In this document: positions 24,001-31,777 of the stretch, piece by piece
Layout: every line of letters begins with the position of its first letter
Position numbering within the stretch: the stretch's first letter is position 1
DNA from: Candidatus Woesearchaeota archaeon CG1_02_57_44
GTDB taxonomy: Archaea; Nanobdellota; Nanobdellia; Woesearchaeales; CG1-02-57-44
Assembly (NCBI GenBank): GCA_001871415.1
Contig: MNWW01000028.1
Coordinates: 1-35,105, forward strand
DNA: 35,105 nt
Direction: 5' to 3'
Translations under genes and position numbers: made by a program
Notes under the pieces: model-generated
Told to the model about the DNA's origin: nothing
Seen by the model: the letters and a program-made list of their open reading frames with translations, nothing else
The model's database searches: none

Positions 24001-25162
24001 CGGTCTCACGCAGCCCGTGTCCGGCTCGTGCACCAGCTCCTGCACCATCCCTGTATCGCACACCCTGACGACCAAAGGGCATGCAGTCACCTGCAGAGCG
24101 GTACCGACCGATAGTCAGGGTATGACGGGCCCGGCGGCATCTGATACTGTCGGCATCGGAGGGCAATCGCCATTCATCGTCAGCGTGTCCATCACGCCGT
24201 CGTCGCCGCATTCCAGCGACGATCTCACCTGCGTCGCTATAGCCCAGGACCCTGACAATGATCCCATCACCATCACCTACCGCTGGGAGCATGGCGCTAG
24301 TGTCATCGCGGGGCAGATGCTCAGTCATACCTATACGGCGCGCGGTGATGTCTGGACCTGCATCGCGACAGCGACCGCTGGTGGCGAGAGCGTGTCCGGG
24401 CAGGCGAGCGTCACCGTGGGCAATGCAGGCCCGACCATCGTCTCCACGCCAGAGACGCATATCACCCTCGACGACGTGACCGATCCTTCTATCGAATATG
24501 TCTATCAGGCGCGTGCCGTCGATCCGGACAGCGACGTACTCTACTGGTCCTTGGACTTCGGACCCTCCGGTATGCGTATCGACGCGAACGGCAAGATAAC
24601 CTGGGAGCCTGGACGCAATGACGTGGGCACGCACCCCGTGCAGGTGCGGGTCTCTGACGGCCAGTACGATGATGTGCAGTATTATCAGATCATCGTCGAC
24701 GAGCCCGACGAGGTCAATACGGCGCGCGAGCGCATCTACTGGCAGCATCTCCTTATTCAGACCCTGTGCGTGGAGCCTGGTGATCAGGCGTTCGTGCAAG
24801 TGGCCTTCGAGAACACAGGATTCTTCACACTGGAAGACGCGAAGATAACGGTCTACATGCCTGACCTGAACCTGATGACGTCCACTGGTATGGAAGATGT
24901 GGATGCTGGCGATACCATGTCCAAGACATTGTACCTGGACATCCCTTATGACGCGCCCAATGGCTGGTATGACCTGCGCGTGGCTGCGGGCAACGGCGAT
25001 TACCGTCGCATCCGCCATCGCGAGCTGCTCGTGGCCGACCAGTGCTGCGCGGACAGCTACTGTCCCTATGGCAGCGTGGCGCCAAGTCCGCGCGCATGCG
25101 CTTCCAACACAGGCAGGCCTGCTTCCCAGGACACGACCGTGAAGCTTGTCTATTGCAGTTAA
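18086..25162 (+). CDS. Giant surface protein with 14 PKD repeats
   Basis: The product is 2358 aa. The ATG directly follows the stop of the previous gene and has GAGGTG seven bases before it, so translation is probably coupled. About 38 residues, many basic, precede a hydrophobic segment (about 40-76). Residues 75-290 repeat the Cys-rich domain of the preceding protein. From about 303 to 1531 I count 14 PKD domains of about 85-90 residues, with motifs such as SYDPDGTIASYAWTFGD and VTVTDNDG; several carry a Cys pair (SCTGSGG and VTCTVTD). Domains 1-3 and 4-6 are near-copies. The rest is Ig-like, including a putative Ig domain (DVLYWSLDFGPSGMRIDANG), a CARDB-like part and a Cys-rich end. A stalk-like adhesin or envelope scaffold is likely. 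Confidence 0.88.
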   Translation: MRAQALTRRDLTRRCEAPLAGRARGDAHARLLRRNVRRNALLLPVLLVLQLVLQSVLAVSVLAPLVAVSLPAAVASAGVTYHFIDSVGGSVTNVYTEVYTCANYDCSQVTATFRRSLFSGSQSTQTVAFPTVLQSQYGYGVYQMAQCFIPKAGVATWAGDGSQDWQYQFEKVPGCKSDIIQASVSPQTGQVGQRIDLAMQYRSAFRQTLPRPRYIPTGYDAYFSSDLTASVTVTRSGQAASVFQQSKPESLLMDSEGSASWSWTPTEAGTYTITFTTDVSDCQCLSDQPQQREFTMTITGSQPQNQPPIAVASAVPQTTTVGQQVAFSSEGSYDPDGTIASYAWTFGDTVSSTSANPSHSFATPGTYTATLRVTDNLGLQSQPASVTVTVQQQTNPPTATLTVNPSSGTRPLSSSVSCTGSGGTAPLSYTVDFGDGTPSAGPQSTSINVQHTFQQSATVTCTVTDSQGRVGTAQRAVTVSAPPPQNQPPTVQAFANPDTGAAPLSTTLSAQASDPDGYIVSYAWNFGDGSQPASGQSVPHTYQYPTTYAATVTVTDDDGLTATDNVQVTVTQAQVQNQPPVAVASASPQSTTVGQQVSFSSAGSYDPDGSIASYAWQFTDGTSSTIANPTKSFAYPGTYTGTLVVTDNQGASSQPASASVIVQQPTNPPTASLTVNPMSGTRPLSSSVSCTGSGGTAPLSYTVDFGDGTAQAGPQSTSISVQHTFQQSATVTCTVTDSQGRMASAQRYVTVSAPQNQPPIVDALANPASGTAPLSTILSAQASDPDGYIVSYAWTFGDGQTGSGQSALHVYQNPGTYTARVTVTDNQGLSASDIVSVSATQTQVPTASVSAQPNSGQSPLQSLISCTGTGSGQLYYRVDFGDGTSYGPLPFSIAVQHAFQQSTTVSCTVTDSQGRSASATAPVTVTVNQQPTALLTASPQSGNAPLAVSLYCTGSGGNAPLHYQIMYGDGGQSIDSLSPISITHSYSQSTTATCRVRDLDGDVAIDTKQITINQNTRPTITCAASATSGRVPLQVSFTSQAQGDSPLTYAWAFGDGATSPGQDVQHTYGIAGTYTARVTVTDRDGETATCTAGFIAVTQNQGPVVDAQANPSSGHAPLATTLSAQASDPDGYIVSYAWTFGDGSASASGQSVPHTYQAPGSYIATVVVTDNDGLTAQDSVVITVSQDAQPTAVITATPRQGTAPLQVALGCTGSGGNAPLRYQLLFGDGSGIGPVSQPISTTHLYTRSATATCIVTDADGDVAQDTATLSIDADIDVQAICSATPTSGVAPLAVTLSATAVGGNGPLTYTWQFGDGTTGSGALVQHTFPVGTYAPRVTIVDADGDSADCTVHVIQSNSDVPPEVVLTVDPKLGRAPLNSVVTCLGLNGNGPLSYRVDFGDGSPVFIASGAVSVQHTFTRSSVVTCTVTDSDGDVGIGRANATIVAIVPPVVNISAVPSVGNAPLHVQFSSTASDPDGFIVAYHWTFGDGSASSSLVNPNHIYTQPGNYVATLTVTDNDGLQASDSVAIQVTSLPGLEITGLECFPRIVLGEQQAFSVRVRGDGQPRQGAAVTLFANNMQVGTCTTAAQSGACSVSITPAAIGNYTAYATASLAGFAPDNDHAPICTYEVVKRELMITGLATYNDSFFANPDDVFYRNETVYVRFTVHDLSTGYLVPDAITSVTIVSPPGGRLQLTKLQENAGNYYYMGRIPPNHDFLGTSQVFSFAFKDGKTGEATVQLDILNNPPEIRPLGSFVLDHDQMLDIPLSPYEFDVEDHGINLTWSVLSADPFLFTASMVTAGSPYGQGAKTLRLQAQPGQSGDSTVQLTLRDLNDAQAVRIVPVSIRAPLPVISLTVAIEPKPATTADALFCRAVSNATQLSYRWYRNGASTAFTAPDVASSNTARGDAWNCTVTATTQAVSITRSDEVTIGNSAPQAQVALSPRAPDSATDLSCAMTSSDIDGDMVTLAYTITGLTQPVSGSCTSSCTIPVSHTLTTKGHAVTCRAVPTDSQGMTGPAASDTVGIGGQSPFIVSVSITPSSPHSSDDLTCVAIAQDPDNDPITITYRWEHGASVIAGQMLSHTYTARGDVWTCIATATAGGESVSGQASVTVGNAGPTIVSTPETHITLDDVTDPSIEYVYQARAVDPDSDVLYWSLDFGPSGMRIDANGKITWEPGRNDVGTHPVQVRVSDGQYDDVQYYQIIVDEPDEVNTARERIYWQHLLIQTLCVEPGDQAFVQVAFENTGFFTLEDAKITVYMPDLNLMTSTGMEDVDAGDTMSKTLYLDIPYDAPNGWYDLRVAAGNGDYRRIRHRELLVADQCCADSYCPYGSVAPSPRACASNTGRPASQDTTVKLVYCS
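18995..20617 (+). repeat. Duplicated PKD triplet (about 816 bp x 2)
   Basis: PKD domains 1-3 (18995-19810) and 4-6 (19811 to about 20617) correspond in order. CAGAA(T/C)CAGCC at 18995 recurs at 19811, and the segment starting GCGGCACCAGACCGTTG at 19305 recurs at 20121, an offset of 816 bp or 272 codons, with almost identical DNA over roughly 80 bp. The offset falls to 810 bp in the third domain because of a two-codon difference. This indicates a recent in-frame duplication. Confidence 0.85.
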
Positions 25163-25342
25163 GCACGGACAAAGGCGAAGCGTGGTCGAGAGGTATGGCA
25201 AGTCAGATATCCGATGGCAAGGTCTGCCAAGAGCTGGTTGAACATGATCACAGAAAGAACAGAAGTCAAAAATCCCGTGACAAAAACCACTATTCGATGG
25301 TGCTAGAGTGTATTCACTAGACAATGCTAAAAAAGGAAAAGG

Positions 25343-25350
25343 TTTAAATA
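25343..25350 (+). promoter_or_regulatory. Strong promoter of the S-layer-like gene
   Basis: TTTAAATA preceded by a purine-rich BRE-like run (AAAAAGGAAAAGG) is centred about 32 bp before the ATG at 25379. The 25163-25378 gap is otherwise without a convincing gene and is more AT-rich than its surroundings. Confidence 0.65.
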
Positions 25351-25378
25351 CAATACAACAATTCAGAGGTGCTGCACA

Positions 25379-26683
25379 ATGGAAAACAGGGGTGCTATCA
25401 TGAACAAAAGGATCTTGCTCGTATTGGCGTTGCTGATTGCGGTAATTCCCGCAGTCATGGCTGTTCCCGTGACTGTCCAGCAGGTGAAGGTGGATGGCAC
25501 CACGGTGGACGCTGGCTCTACCAATCGGCTGAGCATCGATCGCGGGCAGGATTTTGAGGTCCGTGTCGAGGTGCTGGCGAATGCCGACGTCCCGAACGCG
25601 GAGATAGAGGCGTTCATCGCCGGCTACGAGTACAATGACCTGGAGAGCATCTCTGATACTACCTCTACGTTTGATATGCAGTCCGGTGTCATCTATTCCA
25701 AGAAGCTGACCTTGCGCCTCCCTGACCGCGTGGACAGCGACGACTACCGCTTACGCATCATCATCGCGGACCGCAATGGCGAGACCACGGTGCAGGATTA
25801 TCGCCTGACCGTGGACCGCGTCCGCAATCTAGTGGTCATCCGCGACATTGTCCTGAACCCTGCTGACTATGTCACGTCCGGAAGAAGCCTTCTTGCGTCT
25901 GTGCGCATAACTAATTTCGGCGAGCGCGACGAGGACAACATGAAGGTGACCGTGAGCATTCCTGAACTGGGTGTGAGCGGCATCGATTATATCAATAATA
26001 ACATCGAACCGGATGAGTCCACAACCTCTGAGGAGATAATGTTGCGCATCCCGTCCTGCACCAAGGAAGGCACCTACACGGTGCGCGCCGTGGTCGAGTA
26101 CCGTGACCAGGAGAAGGCTACCAGCAAGGATACAACTATCCGTGTGATCGGGACTGATTGCGTGGACTCTGGAGGTTCATCCGGAAGTTCGGGCACCACC
26201 ACGCAGCCAGCGACCGTTATCGGTGTCGACAGCCAGATGCAGGAGCTCACCCGTGGTGTCGGTGGCGGCATCTTCGCTGTGACCATCACCAATCACAACA
26301 GCAACACGCAGACCTATACACTCTCCCTGACCGGTTATGAGCAGATAGCGACCGTGCGTATGACGCCCAGCAACGTGCTGGTCATCGGCGCGGGCCAGAC
26401 GCAGACCGCCTATGTCTATGTGGCTGCCAATGAGAACGCGCGCCTGGGTCCTGCTGCCATGACGCTGACCATCAGCGCCAACGGCCAGCCGGTCAAGCAG
26501 ATGGTCCTGCAGGCCAATATAGTCGACAGCAATCTGGGTCCGCAGGTGGCCAAGCCCGATCTGGTGAAGATACTCGAGACGGTCTTCATCATCCTGCTGA
26601 TAGTGATAATCATCATCGGCATTATCATCATGTCCCAGCGACGCACTGGCGGGGAAGGGCAGAAGGGCGAAGAATATTATTGA
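25379..26683 (+). CDS. S-layer-like single-pass surface protein
   Basis: The product is 434 aa. The ATG at 25379 is near the predicted transcript start; MNKRILLV at 25400 is an alternative with GGGGTG before it. A signal peptide (ILLVLALLIAVIPAVMA) is followed by two or three beta-sandwich domains of CARDB/NEW3 type (about 35-150 and 155-265, with NLVVIRDIVLNPADYVTSG), a Gly/Ser/Thr linker (SGGSSGSSGTTT), a third beta domain (285-385) and a C-terminal helix (VFIILLIVIIIIGIIIM) with a charged tail. This matches proteins often labelled putative S-layer protein in DPANN genomes. It contains no N-x-S/T sequon. The strong promoter suggests abundance. The envelope role is inferred. Confidence 0.72.
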   Translation: MENRGAIMNKRILLVLALLIAVIPAVMAVPVTVQQVKVDGTTVDAGSTNRLSIDRGQDFEVRVEVLANADVPNAEIEAFIAGYEYNDLESISDTTSTFDMQSGVIYSKKLTLRLPDRVDSDDYRLRIIIADRNGETTVQDYRLTVDRVRNLVVIRDIVLNPADYVTSGRSLLASVRITNFGERDEDNMKVTVSIPELGVSGIDYINNNIEPDESTTSEEIMLRIPSCTKEGTYTVRAVVEYRDQEKATSKDTTIRVIGTDCVDSGGSSGSSGTTTQPATVIGVDSQMQELTRGVGGGIFAVTITNHNSNTQTYTLSLTGYEQIATVRMTPSNVLVIGAGQTQTAYVYVAANENARLGPAAMTLTISANGQPVKQMVLQANIVDSNLGPQVAKPDLVKILETVFIILLIVIIIIGIIIMSQRRTGGEGQKGEEYY

Positions 26684-26835
26684 TGAGCTGTCAGGCAGGT
26701 CCCTACAGGTCATCGTGCCCTGCAGGTCATCGCCGTTGACTGCCGTTCGCCTGTCCATCAGCCCCCTAAAGGTCGGGCGACGGACGCGCAAGAAGCGATG
26801 CCCCGGGGTCTGTTCAAGCTGCAAAGGTATTCCTG

Positions 26836-29800
26836 ATGAAACCAATTACGCGATTGCTGGTACTGGTGCTTGTCATTCTTGCGGCGGTCATGTCCATCGG
26901 CTCCCTGATGCCTGCGGTGTTCGCGGCTGAGGACTTTGTAGCCTACGCGAACGGTCAGGCCATAACCAGCTGCCAGTGTAAGACCTACGCGTCAGTAATC
27001 ACCGTGCAGAACACCGGCACTGTGGCCTCAGCGTATAATCTCTACCTTGAGGGTGACGCGGCTCCTTACGCTGCTATCCGCCCGCAGACATTCATCCTTG
27101 GCCCTGACCAGCAGCAGAAGGCGACAGCGTATATCACCCCTCCGTGTACGTTCGCTGGCAACCTGCAACTGCGGACCATTGTCGCCACAAGCACCCTAGA
27201 TAAGGAAATCAACCAGGACATTGTGGTGCAGAACTGCCGTAACCTGGAGCTTTCTGTCGATCGCAGCAGTATAACCGCCTGCTCTGGGACGACCATGACC
27301 TACGGTCTGCTCATCAGCAATCCCGGTCCGTTCGAGGAGACCTATGTGCTCAACGCGACCGCGCTTAATCCAAGCTTCGCTGCGAATCCCGTGGCACTGC
27401 AGCCAGGTACCTCCACCGTCGTTCCCATGCAGGTCGCGACGCCGGAGGGTTTCACCGGAGTCGTCAAGTTCGCGGCGTCGGCGTACGCCGTCAAGTCAGG
27501 CCAGCTGCAGGCGGTCGACCTGACCGCGTATGCGAATGACTGTTATCAGTACACGGCCCTCGTCCAGCCGCAGAGCATCAAGGCGTGCGCGGATGAGTCT
27601 TCTGCCGCGCGTGTGGATATCATCAATAACGGCACGCTCGCCAATGTCTATACCGCGGTGCCATCGCTCACGTATGTGATCGGGTCTTCCGAGTATGTGC
27701 CTGCTGGCAAGCAGGCGTCGATTTCCCTGATTCTCTCTCCCAAGCGCGAGGATATAGGTAATCACACTCTCAATGTGCAGGTGCAGACCGAAAAGGGCAA
27801 ATCGCAATCACTCACCGTGCCTTTGGAAGTGCTCGATTGCTATGGCCTCAGGTTCGAGGCGCAGCCGTATGCGGCGGTCGCGTGTTGCGGCCAGCAGGAT
27901 TATGCCGGCGTGGTCAGGAACACCGGCAGCGTGTCAGAGACCGTGAAGGTGAGCGCGTACGACGACTTCGTGTCCGTGATTCCCGCGGTCTTCTCACTAG
28001 GGCCTGGAAAGGAGCAGCAGGTGATTTTCCACGCCAATCTTCCCTGCGATACGCAGCAACGCGTCATCTCAGGAGAGGCGAATCTGCTTGGGTATCGAAG
28101 CTCGCTGGTGAAGGGCATATCCTTCCCCGTGAAGGTGCTGGACGATGCTGCCTGCTTCGCGCCGACGGTAACGCCAAAGGATGTCGCTGTCGACTACGCG
28201 ACGCGCAGCTTCGATATCAATGTTGCTGCGCCAGGTATCCGCGAGTCCAATTACACCATTGCCCTGGAGCCAGGGCAATTCTGGCAGGCGCAGGTCCAGG
28301 ACAAGCGGTTGAGCGGTCAGGCCTCCGGCCAGGATCATACCGTGTCTGACGCTGCCACGGCCGCAGCAGGGTCTCAGGCAGCATCAGGTTCCTATTCCTT
28401 TTTCATCACGCCGACCAACGAGAGCGCGCAAGGCTTGTATCCAGCGATGCTGACGCTCTACGCGGGCGGAAACGCTTACCCTGCGTCGGTCAATGTGGCG
28501 CTGCGTCATGACTATGTCCATGAAGGCATGGTGGCTGCGTGGCTCGCGATAAAGCCCTATCTTCTGTGGCTCGTGCTGCTCCTGCTGCTGTTGCTTGTCT
28601 TCATCATCCTGCTCAGGCGCCGTAGCGCGGCCAGGCGAAAGCGCACGGTCCAGGCACTGACCCTTGCGGACGAGCAGGCGACCCTGGAGCTGACGCGCAA
28701 GGGGTGGATGGCAGGCGCGTCCTGGCGAAGTGTCCCGGAATCAGGCGCGTCAGCAGGCCTGACGCATCCGTACTTTGAGATAGTGCGCATTGAAGTGGTC
28801 CCGAAGAAGACATTGCGCAATGTGCGCCTGGAGATCCACAAGCTGCTTGAGCGCCCCAAGGTGCCGGCAGTGGACAAAGGCATCGCTTATTTTGATATCA
28901 AAAAGAAGAACTGCGCTGATCGCGACATTGCGTTCGCGCGGGTGACCTTTCGTGTCAGCAGTGCCATGCTCAAGGCATCAGGGCTCAAGTCGCGCGATGT
29001 CGCCCTGCTGCGGTACCGGCGCACGTGGGAGCCGCTGCACACGCGCCATGTGGTGAGCAGCGGTGGCTACGCGTATTTCGAGGCGGTGACCCCCGGTTTC
29101 AGCGTGTTCGCCATCGGCAGGCGTCAATCTAATACGCCCTTCACACGAAAGGCGGCCGCAAGTGATCTCGTGCCCGCGGCAGTAGCGCGCGGCAAGCCAG
29201 CGCAAAAAGGGTCAAAAATGTCCTCAAAGGAACAAGCGAAGCAGCGCTTCCCCTGGGGTTTCCTCATCGCGATCCTCCTCATCCTGCTCCTCGTCGCGTA
29301 CTGGCAGCCGCTGGTCGCGCGCTTCGGACCAGAGCATCCGAGTGCGGTCTTCACCGATGCCAGCACCATCATGCTCTGCGAGGCCGGCCCTGAACTGGCA
29401 GCGCTGCATTTCAATCACACCACAGCGTCGGTGTATGACGTCCGCATGAAAGGTCCCTCATATCTGAACGCGACCGCGCTTCCGGGCCAGGTCGTGCTGA
29501 CGGCGAGTGGTCCACGCGCGCTCGGAAGATCGACAGCAGGCATCACGGTCACAGCGGGGGACGAGCTGGTGGCGAAGACGACAGTTCCTGTCAAGGTCCG
29601 TTCCTGCTTTGCGGCGTCGCTTTCCTCTGTCAAGGATATGGACTGCTGTGGTCTCAAGACGTATGAGCTCAACCTGAGCAACAACGCTGTCGAACCAGGA
29701 ACCTTTTCTCTCTTCGCATCTGATGGGCTCGTGCTCGATCAGAGCGAGTACTGGCTTGCCGCAGGAGACAGTGTGCTGGTTCCTGTGACAGCAGACGTCC

Positions 29801-31704
29801 CCTGTGACGCCACGCTTGATGGTATGGTGCGCGCCACAAGGGCGGCATCGCCACTGCCGGCTATCGAGGCGAAGGTGCAGGTGCAAGGCATCGCGACTAA
29901 GGCATGTTACGCCGCGGAAATCACACAAGAACGCTCAACAGTCTCAACCAAGGGTGGCATCATCCCTTTCACTATCCGCAATGTCGGGATCAAGGAGGCG
30001 CGCTATGGGCTCTTCAGCCCTGACGCGCAGTATCCAGTGGACTTCAACGCTACCCATGTGACACTGGCGCCAGGCCAATCTGAGCGGCTGGACATCATCA
30101 TCGCGCCGTCGGAAGAGTCGACGCAGAATTTCACCATTGGCGCGCTGTTTCTGGGCAACTCCTACTTGCATCCTATGACCGTGAGTATACGTCAGAACGT
30201 CTTCAGCAAGTCTATGGACGCGGCCACAGGATTCTTCTATCCTGACCGTATGCCATGGCTCTGGGCATTGCTCATCGTCCTGTTCATCATCTGGGTGCTG
30301 CTGCTTATTCGTAATCGCAGATCATCGCAGGTGCGCCAGCACTTCTACCAGATGGGCGACGAGGCAGAAGAGGCGACAGCCAAACTGCCGACCGTGCGTA
30401 AGGTCGGTCAGGCGTATGCCTATGAGCACTGGGTCATGCGCATCCACTCTCCCACCTTCGCTATCCGCAAGATAACGCTCCTGACCAACGCCAACGCCAA
30501 GCGCGTGGAAGCGCGCTTGACACGGCTTCCGGCGACAGAAGTCAATGTCAAGGACACCTATCACGCGTATCGCCTGCGCCTTGATGGGGCAAACAAGCAG
30601 GATACCGAGCGCATCGATGTATGGTTCCGTGTGGAGAAGGCGTGGGTCAAGAAACACGGGGTTATCCTCCTGGCTCGCCCGCAGCGCACCTGGCAGCGCA
30701 TAAAGCCAAAAGTGCTGGGCAAGGACGATGGCTATGTGTACTATCAGACGCAGATTCCTTCTGCTGGAACGCTTGTCATCGCGGGCAAGTCCGCGAGCAC
30801 GCTCGCTGATGTCGCTGACGCCAAGACCGCAGCGAAAGGCGCGGCGAGAGGCACGGGGGCTGCGGCAGGCGCGACCAGCGCCAAGGCGCAGCGGGTTGAG
30901 AAGCAGACAGGCAAGAGAACCCCCAAGGCCCCCAGCCGCGGTCGTGAGGTCCTCTTCACCTTGTTCCTCCTCTTCATCGTCCTGCTCATCGCCTACGCGA
31001 TAACGCAGGGCGCGACTGATGGAGAGGGTCTCGGCGAGAACGCCACCAGTCCCATGACGTTTGCGCACAGCAGCGATGCGGCAGGTATTGCTGACGACAA
31101 CGCGACAGCAGCGACGACATCAGGTGTGACCGGCGGTCAGGACGGCGCAGTGACCGGCGCTGATTCATCCGACATGTCGGATATCACCATCTCTCCTATT
31201 ATCATACCGAAGGCCCCAGAGGCATCGGAGACCATAATGGTCCAGAATGAGACGCAAGCTGCGCAGGGTCCGAGCGCTCGTGAGCTGGCAGAGGCCGAGG
31301 TGGCAGCGATGCTCAGCTACATACGCGATAACAATCTCTCTGATTCCTTCTACTATCATGTCTGGCCTGAGGGCTATGCGTACACCATAAACCTTTCAGC
31401 GAATATCATAGACCCTGATCATGGCAGATTGAATTTCACCGTGACGCCGATGGATGATGTCGCCTCGACCGTGCGCGGCGACTTCGCGACCTTCGTGCCG
31501 CCGCCTGGTTTTGTGGGTGTGCGCACGGTGAAGGTGTTCGCCATAGGGCAGGGCAAGCAGGCGCTCACGCCGGATATAACGCTCATCGTCCGTCCCGCCA
31601 CGTGGGTTGAGGCGGCGAAGGTCAATGGTACGGCTGTGCTCGTGCTCGTCATCGTGCTCACCGGCATCATGCTCATGGTCGCGCACAGCAAGAAGCGCAG
31701 GTGA
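26836..31704 (+). CDS. Five-helix envelope protein with two PGF-pre-PGF-like domains
   Basis: The product is 1622 aa. A signal peptide (residues 1-31) leads into an ectodomain of about five Ig-like NEW3/CARDB-type repeats of about 100 residues, each opening near a Cys (CQCKTYASVITVQNTG, ITACSGTTMTYG, VACCGQQDYAGVVRNTG) and closing on another. Helices lie at about 573-594, 804-827, 1138-1160, 1370-1392 and 1598-1616. Between helices 1 and 2 (about 645-762) is a PGF-pre-PGF-like domain: VTFRVSSAML, VALLRYRRTWEPL, YFEAVTPGFSVFAIG. A diverged second copy lies between helices 3 and 4 (VWFRVEKAWV, TWQRIKPK). Arg/Lys clusters place both inside the cell. A cadherin-like domain precedes the last helix. 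It possibly links the surface layer to the cytoplasm. Confidence 0.82.
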   Translation: MKPITRLLVLVLVILAAVMSIGSLMPAVFAAEDFVAYANGQAITSCQCKTYASVITVQNTGTVASAYNLYLEGDAAPYAAIRPQTFILGPDQQQKATAYITPPCTFAGNLQLRTIVATSTLDKEINQDIVVQNCRNLELSVDRSSITACSGTTMTYGLLISNPGPFEETYVLNATALNPSFAANPVALQPGTSTVVPMQVATPEGFTGVVKFAASAYAVKSGQLQAVDLTAYANDCYQYTALVQPQSIKACADESSAARVDIINNGTLANVYTAVPSLTYVIGSSEYVPAGKQASISLILSPKREDIGNHTLNVQVQTEKGKSQSLTVPLEVLDCYGLRFEAQPYAAVACCGQQDYAGVVRNTGSVSETVKVSAYDDFVSVIPAVFSLGPGKEQQVIFHANLPCDTQQRVISGEANLLGYRSSLVKGISFPVKVLDDAACFAPTVTPKDVAVDYATRSFDINVAAPGIRESNYTIALEPGQFWQAQVQDKRLSGQASGQDHTVSDAATAAAGSQAASGSYSFFITPTNESAQGLYPAMLTLYAGGNAYPASVNVALRHDYVHEGMVAAWLAIKPYLLWLVLLLLLLLVFIILLRRRSAARRKRTVQALTLADEQATLELTRKGWMAGASWRSVPESGASAGLTHPYFEIVRIEVVPKKTLRNVRLEIHKLLERPKVPAVDKGIAYFDIKKKNCADRDIAFARVTFRVSSAMLKASGLKSRDVALLRYRRTWEPLHTRHVVSSGGYAYFEAVTPGFSVFAIGRRQSNTPFTRKAAASDLVPAAVARGKPAQKGSKMSSKEQAKQRFPWGFLIAILLILLLVAYWQPLVARFGPEHPSAVFTDASTIMLCEAGPELAALHFNHTTASVYDVRMKGPSYLNATALPGQVVLTASGPRALGRSTAGITVTAGDELVAKTTVPVKVRSCFAASLSSVKDMDCCGLKTYELNLSNNAVEPGTFSLFASDGLVLDQSEYWLAAGDSVLVPVTADVPCDATLDGMVRATRAASPLPAIEAKVQVQGIATKACYAAEITQERSTVSTKGGIIPFTIRNVGIKEARYGLFSPDAQYPVDFNATHVTLAPGQSERLDIIIAPSEESTQNFTIGALFLGNSYLHPMTVSIRQNVFSKSMDAATGFFYPDRMPWLWALLIVLFIIWVLLLIRNRRSSQVRQHFYQMGDEAEEATAKLPTVRKVGQAYAYEHWVMRIHSPTFAIRKITLLTNANAKRVEARLTRLPATEVNVKDTYHAYRLRLDGANKQDTERIDVWFRVEKAWVKKHGVILLARPQRTWQRIKPKVLGKDDGYVYYQTQIPSAGTLVIAGKSASTLADVADAKTAAKGAARGTGAAAGATSAKAQRVEKQTGKRTPKAPSRGREVLFTLFLLFIVLLIAYAITQGATDGEGLGENATSPMTFAHSSDAAGIADDNATAATTSGVTGGQDGAVTGADSSDMSDITISPIIIPKAPEASETIMVQNETQAAQGPSARELAEAEVAAMLSYIRDNNLSDSFYYHVWPEGYAYTINLSANIIDPDHGRLNFTVTPMDDVASTVRGDFATFVPPPGFVGVRTVKVFAIGQGKQALTPDITLIVRPATWVEAAKVNGTAVLVLVIVLTGIMLMVAHSKKRR

Positions 31705-31777
31705 CATCTCTGCCTGATGCGCTGAGACCGTGCTCCGGAGCAGAACTTTTTTCAACCATCTCTTTTCACATTCCTGC

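Noticed and set aside
25195-25320. 41-codon frame between the giant PKD gene and the S-layer-like gene
   Set aside because: GAGAGGT precedes its ATG, but the product is polar, without motif, and it lies in a spacer; insufficient evidence to call a gene.
23855-25324. 489-codon open frame on the minus strand opposite the giant PKD gene
   Set aside because: It is the antisense shadow of a GC-rich, clearly coding plus-strand gene; its translation is rich in Arg/His/Gly and shows no domain.
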